A stretch of 41,458 bases of DNA from an uncultured Lachnospiraceae bacterium (GTDB taxonomy: Bacteria; Bacillota; Clostridia; Lachnospirales; Lachnospiraceae): NCBI GenBank assembly GCA_947564645.1, contig CANOCU010000030.1:1-41458 (forward strand), given 5' to 3'. Below are positions 16,181 through 24,089 of this stretch, one piece after another; within the stretch, counting starts at the first letter, position 1, and each line of letters opens with the position of its first letter. A model generated the notes under the pieces. The model saw only the letters and a program-made list of their open reading frames with translations, was not told the DNA's origin and ran no database searches. Both the position numbers and the translations under genes were made by a program.

Positions 16181-17569
16181 ATGAAAAGGAAACTGATGAG
16201 CATTCTTCTTGGCAGCGCGATCGTGGTCGGTTCGCTGGCAGGCTGCGGCAGTTCCGGCAAGGACGTGGCAGCGCCGGAAGCTTCACCGGCCCAGGAGTCT
16301 CCGGCGCCGGAGGCTGAGTCGACAGAGACCGAACCCGCACAGGAAGAGGCGGTGCAGAATGAGGAAGAAGCAGATGCGTCGGAAGGCGGCGGACTTGCAG
16401 GGGAGCTTACCTTGCTGCACTATCTGACGGAGGATGCGAAGCTGCAGGCCCTGGATGACTTGATCGCAGGGTTTACGGCGGAGAATCCGGATGTTACGGT
16501 CAATACCGAGGCGGTGAGCATGGACAATTATCTGGATGTCGTGAAGCTGAGACTGTCTTCCGGTGACGCGCCGGATATCATGTTTGGCGGACCTACGACT
16601 TATCCGGAATTGATCGATGCAGGCTATATTATGGATCTGACCAACGAAGCGTTTACGAGCCGTGTTTCGGAAGGCTCCGTGTCCTTGATGAAAAAAGACG
16701 ATATCGTGTACGGTATTCCCCTGGACCAGATGGCGAATGTGGTCTTCTATAACAAAGATATCTTCGAGGAGCTGAGCTTAAGTGTTCCGACTACCTATAC
16801 AGAATTTATCGAAGTCTGTAAGGCGCTAAAGGATGCCGGTTATGCGGCCTGTGCGGCAGGTTATCAGGATCAGATCTCTCTGGGCGCAAATTATTTTACG
16901 ATTTTCTATGGCGCGCCTTATCTGGCATGTGAGCAGTATGTAGACGAGACGCAGAATCAGGGTAAGAGCTGGCATGATTACCCTACGGTAACACAGGCGC
17001 TCACACAGTTTCGAGAGATTATCGGTTACCAGAACGAGGATTGCAGGACCATTACGACAGACCGTGCGGAACAGATCTTTGCCAACGGCGAATCCGGTAT
17101 GATCATCATCGGTACCTGGGGACTGGGCGCTATCATGAATTACAATCCGGATCTTAATTGCGGCGGCTTCCTCTATCCTTCCGAGGAAAATGCAGCGGAC
17201 AACGCACTGCCGCTCAACACGGATGATACCTGGATGATCTTAAAGGATTCTCCTAATGCGGAGACTGCCAAAGCATTTTTCGAGTATATGACACGTCCGG
17301 AAGTCAATGCCGAGTGGATCGGTACCGTAGGACAGCTGAGTGCATTGGACGGCGTGCAGGCAGATAAGCTTCCGCAGGGGGCGGCAGAGATCGCCGACCT
17401 GATCAACGGTGGATGTAAAGTATCCATGTGGACACAGTACGGAGCTCCCAGCGGACAGTACCAGACGGCTTATTATAACGGATTGCAGGATTTCGCATTA
17501 TCCGAGACGATGACACCGGAGGAGTGGTGCGACAATATGGACAATGAATATGCGGCTGCAAGCAAATAA
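16181..17569 (+). CDS. Sugar ABC transporter substrate-binding lipoprotein
   Basis: 462 aa from ATG 16181, with AAAAAGGAGG upstream; the frame continues to 16106 but that extension lacks a ribosome site and would bury the signal peptide. MKRKLMSILLGSAIVVGSLAGC is a lipoprotein signal with lipobox LAGC (C22). An acidic Pro/Glu/Ala linker (about 30-70) tethers the domain to the membrane. The rest is a cluster B, family 1 solute-binding protein: LTLLHYLTEDAKLQALDDLIAGFTAENPDV, DIMFGGPTTYPELIDAGYIMDLT and GMIIIGTWGLGA. Two permease genes follow. Likely ligand is an oligosaccharide, identity unknown. Confidence 0.94.
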   Translation: MKRKLMSILLGSAIVVGSLAGCGSSGKDVAAPEASPAQESPAPEAESTETEPAQEEAVQNEEEADASEGGGLAGELTLLHYLTEDAKLQALDDLIAGFTAENPDVTVNTEAVSMDNYLDVVKLRLSSGDAPDIMFGGPTTYPELIDAGYIMDLTNEAFTSRVSEGSVSLMKKDDIVYGIPLDQMANVVFYNKDIFEELSLSVPTTYTEFIEVCKALKDAGYAACAAGYQDQISLGANYFTIFYGAPYLACEQYVDETQNQGKSWHDYPTVTQALTQFREIIGYQNEDCRTITTDRAEQIFANGESGMIIIGTWGLGAIMNYNPDLNCGGFLYPSEENAADNALPLNTDDTWMILKDSPNAETAKAFFEYMTRPEVNAEWIGTVGQLSALDGVQADKLPQGAAEIADLINGGCKVSMWTQYGAPSGQYQTAYYNGLQDFALSETMTPEEWCDNMDNEYAAASK

Positions 17570-17586
17570 ACTTACATCATGCCACA

Positions 17587-17654
17587 GCCTGCCGGTTGGC
17601 GGGCCGAAGGAAACGGTAACAGCGGTGAGGGGAGCGTCTGATGCGGCGTTCCCC
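17587..17654 (+). promoter_or_regulatory. Two intercistronic hairpins after the binding-protein gene
   Basis: GCCTGCC/GGCGGGC (17587-17593/17598-17604) and GGGGAGCG/CGTTCCCC (17629-17636/17647-17654) each fold with one wobble pair and neither has a T-run. Such hairpins between binding-protein and permease genes commonly stabilise the upstream mRNA or reduce read-through, giving more binding protein than permease. Confidence 0.55.
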
Positions 17655-17683
17655 TTCATGCTCCCAACAGGAGAGAATATTTC

Positions 17684-18541
17684 ATGAAGAAAAAATTAAA
17701 TTGGAAAAAAGAGTTGGTTGATTTCAGTTTTCTTGCGCCTGCGTTGGTTTTGTTTTTGTTCGTCATCATCATTCCGCTTGTTCAGGGGATCAAATATACC
17801 TTTACGGACTGGGATGGGCTGATGCCAAAGTTAAACTATGTGGGCCTCAAAAATTATGTCACGGTATTCCATGATGCGGATCTGCTGCAGCCTATTGGAA
17901 ATACAATACTTTTCACGGCTGTGACCGTCGTTGTCATCAATGTACTGGGTCTGACGGTAGCTATGGCCGTCAACAGAGAATTTAAGGGGGTCAATATTGT
18001 CAAGAGTATCATCTTCATTCCTCTTGTGGTCAGCCTGGTGCTGGTTTCCCAAATGTGGATGTATGTGTACAGTGATTTCTTTTCCATGCTGGGACTGAAA
18101 AGTCCTCTGATCGACAAGAAAACTTCCATGCTGGGCCTCTGCCTGATGAGCATCTGGCGTGAGATCGGGCTGGCCATGATGATCTATCTTGCCGGATTAA
18201 AGAGCATTCCGTCTGATATCAATGAGGCGGCGATCATAGACGGCGCTAATTTCTGGCAGCGCTTCCGGAATGTTACCGTGCCCTTTCTGGCTCCGGCATT
18301 TACTTATTGTATTCCACTGTGGCTGGCGGCCGGCCTGCGCATGTATGATTATTCTTTTGTGGCAACCTCCGGCGGCCCGCAGCACTCTACGGAGACGATG
18401 GCTTACTATATCTACAGTTATCTGTTTCCCTACAATAAAGTGGGTTATGGCCAGACGGTGGCGATCATTTATCTTGTAGTCTGCATCGTACTTTCCAACA
18501 TGGTAACCCGGACATTGCGAAAGAGGGAGATTGAACAATGA
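17684..18541 (+). CDS. Sugar ABC transporter permease, MalF/UgpA-type
   Basis: 285 aa with six membrane segments; the first is FLAPALVLFLFVIIIPLVQGI, followed by the family signature YTFTDWDG. The EAA loop NEAAIIDGANFWQRFRNVTVPFLAP (about 180-205) contacts the ATPase. The start codon is preceded by a weak site (AGGAGAG at 17669-17675). Its stop overlaps the next permease start as ATGA, so both are translated together. No ATPase gene is present in this operon. Confidence 0.93.
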   Translation: MKKKLNWKKELVDFSFLAPALVLFLFVIIIPLVQGIKYTFTDWDGLMPKLNYVGLKNYVTVFHDADLLQPIGNTILFTAVTVVVINVLGLTVAMAVNREFKGVNIVKSIIFIPLVVSLVLVSQMWMYVYSDFFSMLGLKSPLIDKKTSMLGLCLMSIWREIGLAMMIYLAGLKSIPSDINEAAIIDGANFWQRFRNVTVPFLAPAFTYCIPLWLAAGLRMYDYSFVATSGGPQHSTETMAYYIYSYLFPYNKVGYGQTVAIIYLVVCIVLSNMVTRTLRKREIEQ

Positions 18542-19374
18542 TAAAAACACGAAAAAACAGGATTTTAAATATTGTGCGGATCACGATGCTTGGCCTGTTT
18601 GCCGTGATCTGTCTGGCGCCTTTCTATGTGGCTGTCTGCTATGCTTTTAAGTCAAAGACTGATTTTGCCAGAACAAAGCTTGCGCCGCCGACCTCGCTCT
18701 ATCTTGGAAACTTTGTGGATGCGCTGCATGTCAGGAACTTTTTCGATTCCGTGCGCAACAGCGCTCTTGTGGCCGTATGCATGGTGATCATCATTGTGTT
18801 CTTCTGTTCGGCGGGAGCCTACATCATAGCGAGGAAAAATAACAGACCTTACAACGCCGTATTTTATGTTTTTCAGCTGGTGATCCTGATCCCTTTTCAG
18901 ACGGTCATGTTTCCGCTGTACAAGGAATTGAGTAATATAGGGGCACTTAATACTTTATGGGGTCTTTGTCTTGCACAGGCCGGTGTGAATGTGGGATATT
19001 ATGTATTTCTCTATACCGGATTTATCAAAGGGGTGCCGATCTCCCTGGAAGAGGCTGCCAGAATAGACGGATGCAACCGCTACCAGACTTTTCTGCACAT
19101 TGTATTTCCGTTGTTAAAGCCTATCACTATGACAGTGATCGTACTCTCTTTCCTGGCTTCCTGGAATGACTTTATCATCTCCATGATCATTTGTCAGAAG
19201 CTGGAGAGAAGGACGCTGCCCTTGATGCAGTTCTACTTTTTCGGGGAATATTCCGCGAATGTCAGCGTAGCATTTGCGGCTTCTCTGCTGGCAATGATGC
19301 CTGCGGTCATTATCTATTTCTGTGCTCAGAAATATATTGTGGCCGGTATGACGGCGGGCGCCGTGAAATCATAG
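18538..19374 (+). CDS. Sugar ABC transporter permease, MalG-type
   Basis: 278 aa, six membrane segments. It starts inside the stop codon of the upstream permease (ATGA overlap). The EAA loop is EEAARIDGCNRYQTFLHIVFPLLKP (about 168-193), followed by VIVLSFLASWNDFII, the conserved helix of MalG proteins, and it ends GMTAGAVKS as usual for the family. It forms the channel with the preceding permease; energy must come from an ATPase encoded elsewhere, for which the gene at 32460 is a candidate. Confidence 0.93.
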   Translation: MIKTRKNRILNIVRITMLGLFAVICLAPFYVAVCYAFKSKTDFARTKLAPPTSLYLGNFVDALHVRNFFDSVRNSALVAVCMVIIIVFFCSAGAYIIARKNNRPYNAVFYVFQLVILIPFQTVMFPLYKELSNIGALNTLWGLCLAQAGVNVGYYVFLYTGFIKGVPISLEEAARIDGCNRYQTFLHIVFPLLKPITMTVIVLSFLASWNDFIISMIICQKLERRTLPLMQFYFFGEYSANVSVAFAASLLAMMPAVIIYFCAQKYIVAGMTAGAVKS

Positions 19375-19423
19375 GGATTATATGCCGAAAGAAATCAGAA
19401 ATTTTCAATCGCGAGATTTGTGT

Positions 19424-19469
19424 CTGCGCGCTGCTTGCCACAAACTCGGTATTCGTAAAAGCAGCGCAG
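19424..19469 (+). promoter_or_regulatory. Long intercistronic hairpin before the second glycosidase gene
   Basis: CTGCGCGCTGCTT (19424-19436) pairs with AAGCAGCGCAG (19459-19469), with two extra bases bulged on the left arm. There is no T-run. It ends 14 bp before ATG 19484 and so lies in the leader of that gene; it may control its translation or mRNA processing. Confidence 0.5.
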
Positions 19470-19483
19470 AAATGGTGCATAAT

Positions 19484-20587
19484 ATGAAAAGAAAATGGAC
19501 ACAGAAAGAAATATGGAATTGGTATCAGGCGCAGCCCTGGATCACCGGATTTAATTTTATTCCCAGCGGCGCTATGGATGGTGCGGTCTGGATGCTGCAG
19601 GAATACGATCACGAAAATGCGTTTCGTGACGCTGCGAAAGAAATTGCATTGGCGGCCGGCCTGGGATTTAACAGCATCCGCTTTTTCGTCCCCTTCTATT
19701 TATGGCGGGTGCAGCATGACAGCTTTATGAAAAACTTTGAGGAATTTCTGTCACTTCTGGATAAGTATCATATGACAATGATGCCCATACTTTTTAATGA
19801 CTGCTGTGTGGCGAAGTCCAAGTATCGGGAGCCGGTCCTGGGTCCGCAGCCCGATCCCGTGCCCGGGTACTTTGGAGGGTCGGCAACGACGCCCTTTGAT
19901 GATGATACGCAGAACGGAGACACGGTAGGATATGACATAACCGACGAACCGGAGATGGAGCCGGTGGCAGAGGCTTATGTGAGGGAGATGGCGCGTACCT
20001 TTGGGCAGGATGACAGGATCCTGATCTGGAATATCTGGAATGAGGCCGGCAATTCCCAACGGATGGAAAAGTCGGTGCCATTGATGACAAAAGTATTCGG
20101 TTGGATGCGGGAGGAAGATGTAAAGCAGCCCCTGACTGCCGATGTATGGGGTGCAGGGGCCGATCATCCTTATGGTTGGCTGAAAAATCCCGGTATCTAT
20201 GCGGATGTGGAGCGTGTGGCCATCGAACTTTCGGATATTATTTCCTTCCACTTCTATGGGGACTATTCCCATGCCAGGATGTACATCAAACAGTTGAAGG
20301 AATTTGGGCGTCCGTTAGTCAACACGGAGTGGATGCACCGTCCATACCGCAGCCTGATCCAGACTCATCTGCCCCTGTGGAAGAAGGAGAAGATCGGCAG
20401 TTATTTCTTCGGATTTGTAAACGGCAAGGCACAGTTTCATTGTGTATGGGAATTTATCAAGGAGCTGCCCGACATTGATACCAGACTCTGGATGCATGAC
20501 ATTTTTCATTCCGATTTTACGCCTTATGATGAGGAGGAGATTGAGGTGATCAGAGCGTGTAATCGGGATAAGCGAATTTTCGATTGA
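19484..20587 (+). CDS. Cytosolic clan GH-A-like glycoside hydrolase
   Basis: 367 aa from ATG 19484. The frame extends to ATG 19382, but those 34 residues look non-conserved and overlap a hairpin; no candidate start has a strong ribosome site, so the start is uncertain. WYQAQPWITGFNFIPS is the usual start of this GH5-like group. IWNIWNEAGN carries the acid/base Glu (about E187) and LVNTEWMHRP the nucleophile (about E282). There is no signal peptide. As last gene of the YesMN-controlled importer operon it should cleave the imported oligosaccharide. Related in fold, not closely in sequence, to the enzyme at 451-1755. GH family and substrate unresolved. Confidence 0.83.
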   Translation: MKRKWTQKEIWNWYQAQPWITGFNFIPSGAMDGAVWMLQEYDHENAFRDAAKEIALAAGLGFNSIRFFVPFYLWRVQHDSFMKNFEEFLSLLDKYHMTMMPILFNDCCVAKSKYREPVLGPQPDPVPGYFGGSATTPFDDDTQNGDTVGYDITDEPEMEPVAEAYVREMARTFGQDDRILIWNIWNEAGNSQRMEKSVPLMTKVFGWMREEDVKQPLTADVWGAGADHPYGWLKNPGIYADVERVAIELSDIISFHFYGDYSHARMYIKQLKEFGRPLVNTEWMHRPYRSLIQTHLPLWKKEKIGSYFFGFVNGKAQFHCVWEFIKELPDIDTRLWMHDIFHSDFTPYDEEEIEVIRACNRDKRIFD

Positions 20588-20728
20588 CGGATCGCATGTC
20601 TGTTGATAGCATGTAACTATAGTAAACAAAACGTGCTTTATCAAATAAGTGACATGGAAAAGGAGATGCGGTATGGGGACCATTGAGAAGATGCGACTGT
20701 ACCGATCCGGAGCAGGGAGACATAAAAG

Positions 20729-22003
20729 ATGTATATAGAACGAGTATCTATCAGGAATTATAGAGCTGTAAAGGATATGGATCTTATCTTTACCCCGGGA
20801 GTGAATCTGCTGATCGGTGATAATGGATGCGGTAAAACTTCTGTGCTGGAGGCTGTTGCAGTAGCCTTGTCCGGTGTGCTTAAGGGAGTCGCAGGAGTTC
20901 CGGTAAAGAATATTCTACAGGATGAGATTCATTTTACATTGGAAAAAAGGGGAGATGCTTCTTCGGAAATACATTTTGAGACGCCGACGGAAATAGCATG
21001 TGTGTTGAAGGCACAGGGAAAAGAGTTCTGGTGGAAGAGATCCCGCGAACATGAGAGCGGCAATACCCGGACGAAGATGGAAGAAGACGGGGTTGTCAGC
21101 TGGATGAGGAAGATATCGAATGATCCGGATGCAATGCTGCCGCTTTTCTGTTTTCAGAGTGATGCAAGAATCTGGCAGATGCGTCGAGGTGATTTTGCCA
21201 AAGAATTAAAGAAAAAATTAAACGACAGGCGTTGCGGATATATAGGGTGTCTCGACTATTCACTGGACATCAGGGGGATCCAGGCATGGTGCCTGAAGAT
21301 GGAATTAAATGCATTTCAGAAAAAACGCGAAATTAAGGAGTACGAGGCGTTTAAAGAAAGAGTGGCTGGTTTTATGCAGAAGATCAGTGATCTGGATGAG
21401 CGGCCGGAGCTTTATTTTTCCAGTCAGTTGGAACAACTGGTGTATCAGGAGAAGGATGAAGCCATGCCGGTTTCCAATTTGAGTGCCGGGTATCAATCAT
21501 TGTTATGGATGGTCATGAATCTGACGTATAGACTTGCGCTGTTAAATCCAGAAAAATGGGAGGCTATGGAAGAGGCAGAAGGAATTGTATTGATTGATGA
21601 GATCGATATGCATTTACATCCCAAATGGCAATGGAACATTATCTCTGCGTTGGAAGAGACGTTTCCTAATGTTCAGTTTATTCTGGCGACACATTCACCA
21701 ATCGTGATTTCTTCCTGTAAGAATGAACGGATGATCATGATTGCGGAAGATCAGGAAGTTATATATCTGGAAGATGCCTATGGGTATTCGGTGCAGGATG
21801 TGCTGAACTTTCGACAGGGAACGACGGAGAGGCCAAGGGAGATTAAGAAATTGACAGGACTGTTTGAAGAAGCGATAGAGCAGGATGAATTGGAGCAGGC
21901 AGAAAGACTGATAGAAAAAATGTCAGAAATACTTGGAAGTGACCATATAGACGTACGTGGGGCCAGGGATGAATTGCGGCTGAATCGCTGGGAGGATGCA
22001 TAA
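20729..22003 (+). CDS. ptuA: Septu defence ATPase PtuA (SMC/ABC-like AAA ATPase)
   Basis: 424 aa. MYIERVSIRNYRAVKDMDL is the typical start of RecF/SMC-like ATPases. Walker A is GDNGCGKTS (K36), the ABC-type signature is VSNLSAGYQSLLW (about 250-262), Walker B is GIVLIDEIDMHLHP (D290, E291), and the His switch is in FILATHSPIVISS. The C-terminal 80 residues are helical. The HNH gene ptuB starts 4 nt after its stop. PtuA and PtuB together form Septu, an anti-phage system; no reverse transcriptase is nearby, so this is stand-alone Septu and not a retron. Composition is more AT-rich than the flanking sugar genes. Confidence 0.85.
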   Translation: MYIERVSIRNYRAVKDMDLIFTPGVNLLIGDNGCGKTSVLEAVAVALSGVLKGVAGVPVKNILQDEIHFTLEKRGDASSEIHFETPTEIACVLKAQGKEFWWKRSREHESGNTRTKMEEDGVVSWMRKISNDPDAMLPLFCFQSDARIWQMRRGDFAKELKKKLNDRRCGYIGCLDYSLDIRGIQAWCLKMELNAFQKKREIKEYEAFKERVAGFMQKISDLDERPELYFSSQLEQLVYQEKDEAMPVSNLSAGYQSLLWMVMNLTYRLALLNPEKWEAMEEAEGIVLIDEIDMHLHPKWQWNIISALEETFPNVQFILATHSPIVISSCKNERMIMIAEDQEVIYLEDAYGYSVQDVLNFRQGTTERPREIKKLTGLFEEAIEQDELEQAERLIEKMSEILGSDHIDVRGARDELRLNRWEDA

Positions 22004-22006
22004 GAA

Positions 22007-22753
22007 ATGCTTTATATCAGGAAAGGAACTCCACCGGGAGAAATGAGACGCGCGGTAAGTACGATCAGAAGCAGCCCGGAGTGGAAAGCAATACAAGAAG
22101 GTGATACAAAGGCTGTGCGCGCGGAATTTGATAAACTGCCAAAGGAGATCATTCGTCAAAGTCTGTTGGAAGATCAGCATTATTTATGTGCATATTGTAT
22201 GCGGAAATTGAGGAATGATGGACGGAGTACGATCATTGAGGATTGGGATCCGTTAAGTCACAGCAAGGAACGTGCATTAGATTACGAAAATATGCTGGCG
22301 GTGTGTGATGGTGGAAGGAACTGGAAGGGGAGTGGGCAGCCTGTTTTGTGCTGCGATGCCTGCAAGGCAGATGAAACAGAACTTCTGATTTCGCCGTTAA
22401 ATAAACAGCAGATGGACAGGATCGTATATGATAAAGACGGTTTTATTAGGACGAGTCCAAAACATATGCAATTAGATATAGAATTGAATGATGTGCTTTG
22501 TTTAAACGGCATATGGAAGAAAGGCCGCTTTGTTGCAGATACATCCACAGGACTGGTCAAGGGAAGGCATGATGCGTATCTGCGTTATAAAAGATTTATT
22601 ACGAAATTAGGCAAGAGCGGAAGTTGTACTTCCGCAAAAATAAAAAAGAAAATAAATGAATTAGAGAATGACAGACAGAGACAGGAATATGCTGGCGTTC
22701 TGCTCTATTTCCTAAATAAAAAGTATAATGTTCTGCTCAGGCAGGGGAAATAG
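22007..22753 (+). CDS. ptuB: Septu HNH endonuclease-like protein PtuB
   Basis: 248 aa. Zinc-knuckle cysteines LCAYC (C61, C64) and VLCCDACK (about C116, C119) frame an HNH-type beta-beta-alpha region with IIEDWDPLSHSKERALDYENMLAVCDGG. This order matches PtuB/TIGR02646 proteins. The position that is normally the catalytic His (IEHW or IEHF) is Asp79 here; His85 lies nearby. So the nuclease may be altered, or may use another base. The gene follows ptuA directly and converges on the LacI-family gene. The C-terminal part is helical and basic. Confidence 0.8.
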   Translation: MLYIRKGTPPGEMRRAVSTIRSSPEWKAIQEGDTKAVRAEFDKLPKEIIRQSLLEDQHYLCAYCMRKLRNDGRSTIIEDWDPLSHSKERALDYENMLAVCDGGRNWKGSGQPVLCCDACKADETELLISPLNKQQMDRIVYDKDGFIRTSPKHMQLDIELNDVLCLNGIWKKGRFVADTSTGLVKGRHDAYLRYKRFITKLGKSGSCTSAKIKKKINELENDRQRQEYAGVLLYFLNKKYNVLLRQGK

Positions 22754-22787
22754 AAATCCAGGCGGCATAAACGATATATGCTTCGCT

Positions 22788-23807
22788 TCACACCGGCGTC
22801 ACGCAGGAGAACCGCTTCACAAGCCGCGCCGCGATCTCCACTTTGGAGGTATGGACGACCTTGGAATCGATCTGCTCGATCAGCAGTCTGGCGGCGGTCC
22901 TGCCGATGTAGAGGCGGGGCACATCCATGGTGGTGAGCGCCGGTTCGATGATCCGGCCTTCGGAGATATTGTCGAAGCCGATGAAGGAGATATCCTCGGG
23001 AATCCGGTAGCCGCGGAGCATCAGCGCCTTCATGGCACCGATGGCGATGATATCGTTGTCGGCAAAATAACATTTGGCAAGGGGATCTTTGCGGTCAATG
23101 ATCTCCAACATATCGGCCATGGCTGCCTCGATGGACGGGGAAAGCTTATGGATGACGGAACGGGATGGGGACATCCCGTTCTCCTTGATCGCTTTGAAAT
23201 AGCCTTCCTGCCGCTCGATAAAGTTGGGGATCAGATAACTGGACTGCAGATAGCCGGGCTGCAGCCTGGTACCGGCGATCAGATAGTTGGTGGCGATATA
23301 AGCCCCCTGGGCGTTATTGATCAGTACGCTGGTGCAGTCAAGACCGTCGAAATAGGCGTCTAACAGGATCAGCGGATAGCCGAGAGAGAGAAACTGCCGG
23401 CAGACATCCTGCCTGATCTCCGTGCCGATCAGGATAATGCCCTTACAGTCGGAAATACGCAGATCCGAGAAACAGTCTTCCAGCACGTCCACCTTCTCAT
23501 AGAACTGCATCATCTTTACCGTAAAGTGTTCTTTCTGGCATTCGCTTTTGATCCCGTCGTATAACTCATTAAAGATAGGAGAATAAGAGAGGATCGCGTT
23601 ATGTGTCCTGTAAAAAATGATATAGATGGAGCCGCTGTGAGCGGGATCGCGTTTTACTTTAGTAAAGTCGTAGCCGTATTCTTCGGCCGCTTTGATGATC
23701 CTGGCGCGGGTTTCGGTGCTGACGCCGGCTTTATTATTCAGCGCCATGGAAACGGCAGTGGCGGAAATCCCCAGTTTCTGTGCTAATTCTTTGGCTGTGA
23801 CGGACAT
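22788..23807 (-). CDS. LacI-family transcriptional regulator
   Basis: 339 aa. The N-terminal HTH and hinge are clear: VTAKELAQKLGISATAVSMALNNKAGVSTETRARIIKAAEEYGYD. The periplasmic-binding-like sensor domain follows (GSIYIIFYRTH, IILIGTEI, PLILLDAYFDG, CYFADNDIIAIGAMKAL, ISFIGFDNI, and the usual LTTMDVP). It is divergent from the isomerase-transketolase-kinase operon across a 282-bp gap that contains two inverted repeats, so it most likely represses that operon until a pathway sugar binds. Its 3' end converges on ptuB. Confidence 0.93.
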   Translation of the reverse strand: MSVTAKELAQKLGISATAVSMALNNKAGVSTETRARIIKAAEEYGYDFTKVKRDPAHSGSIYIIFYRTHNAILSYSPIFNELYDGIKSECQKEHFTVKMMQFYEKVDVLEDCFSDLRISDCKGIILIGTEIRQDVCRQFLSLGYPLILLDAYFDGLDCTSVLINNAQGAYIATNYLIAGTRLQPGYLQSSYLIPNFIERQEGYFKAIKENGMSPSRSVIHKLSPSIEAAMADMLEIIDRKDPLAKCYFADNDIIAIGAMKALMLRGYRIPEDISFIGFDNISEGRIIEPALTTMDVPRLYIGRTAARLLIEQIDSKVVHTSKVEIAARLVKRFSCVTPV

Positions 23808-23920
23808 GTTGCGGCCTTCCCTTCTGTTATGATTTATTATGATCTATCTGAACTGTGTCTGCGTTTCAGTCAATAATGATTGGTCGGGATTTGGAATCTC
23901 TTTGGTACCCCCATTCTGAG

Positions 23921-24017
23921 TTTAGTAGAAAAACTAAATATTTGCAAGGAATAAAGTGAGAATAAAGTAAAATACACTTTATTATTTGTTGAAATAAAGC
24001 CGCATCTGCCATAATCT
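23921..24017 (+). promoter_or_regulatory. Operator candidates and promoter of the isomerase operon
   Basis: TTTAGT-N6-ACTAAA (23921-23938) and AATAAAGT-N7-ACTTTATT (23961-23983) are perfect inverted repeats; AATAAAGT is also directly repeated at 23950. TTGAAA (23989-23994) with 17 bp to TAATCT (24012-24017) is the best promoter. Both dyads lie just upstream of it, between the divergent LacI-type gene and the operon. LacI family operators are usually dyads of this size; which one is bound is not known. Confidence 0.55.
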
Positions 24018-24089
24018 TATTCCTATAAATAGGAAAAGCAGGGGCTGATGCAGGAAGCGTATGCAGGACGCCTCAGAATGGAGGACGAT

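Noticed and set aside
20588-22753. Retron carrying PtuAB as effector
   Set aside because: No reverse transcriptase gene and no msr/msd-like long inverted-repeat structure upstream; the pair is better described as stand-alone Septu.
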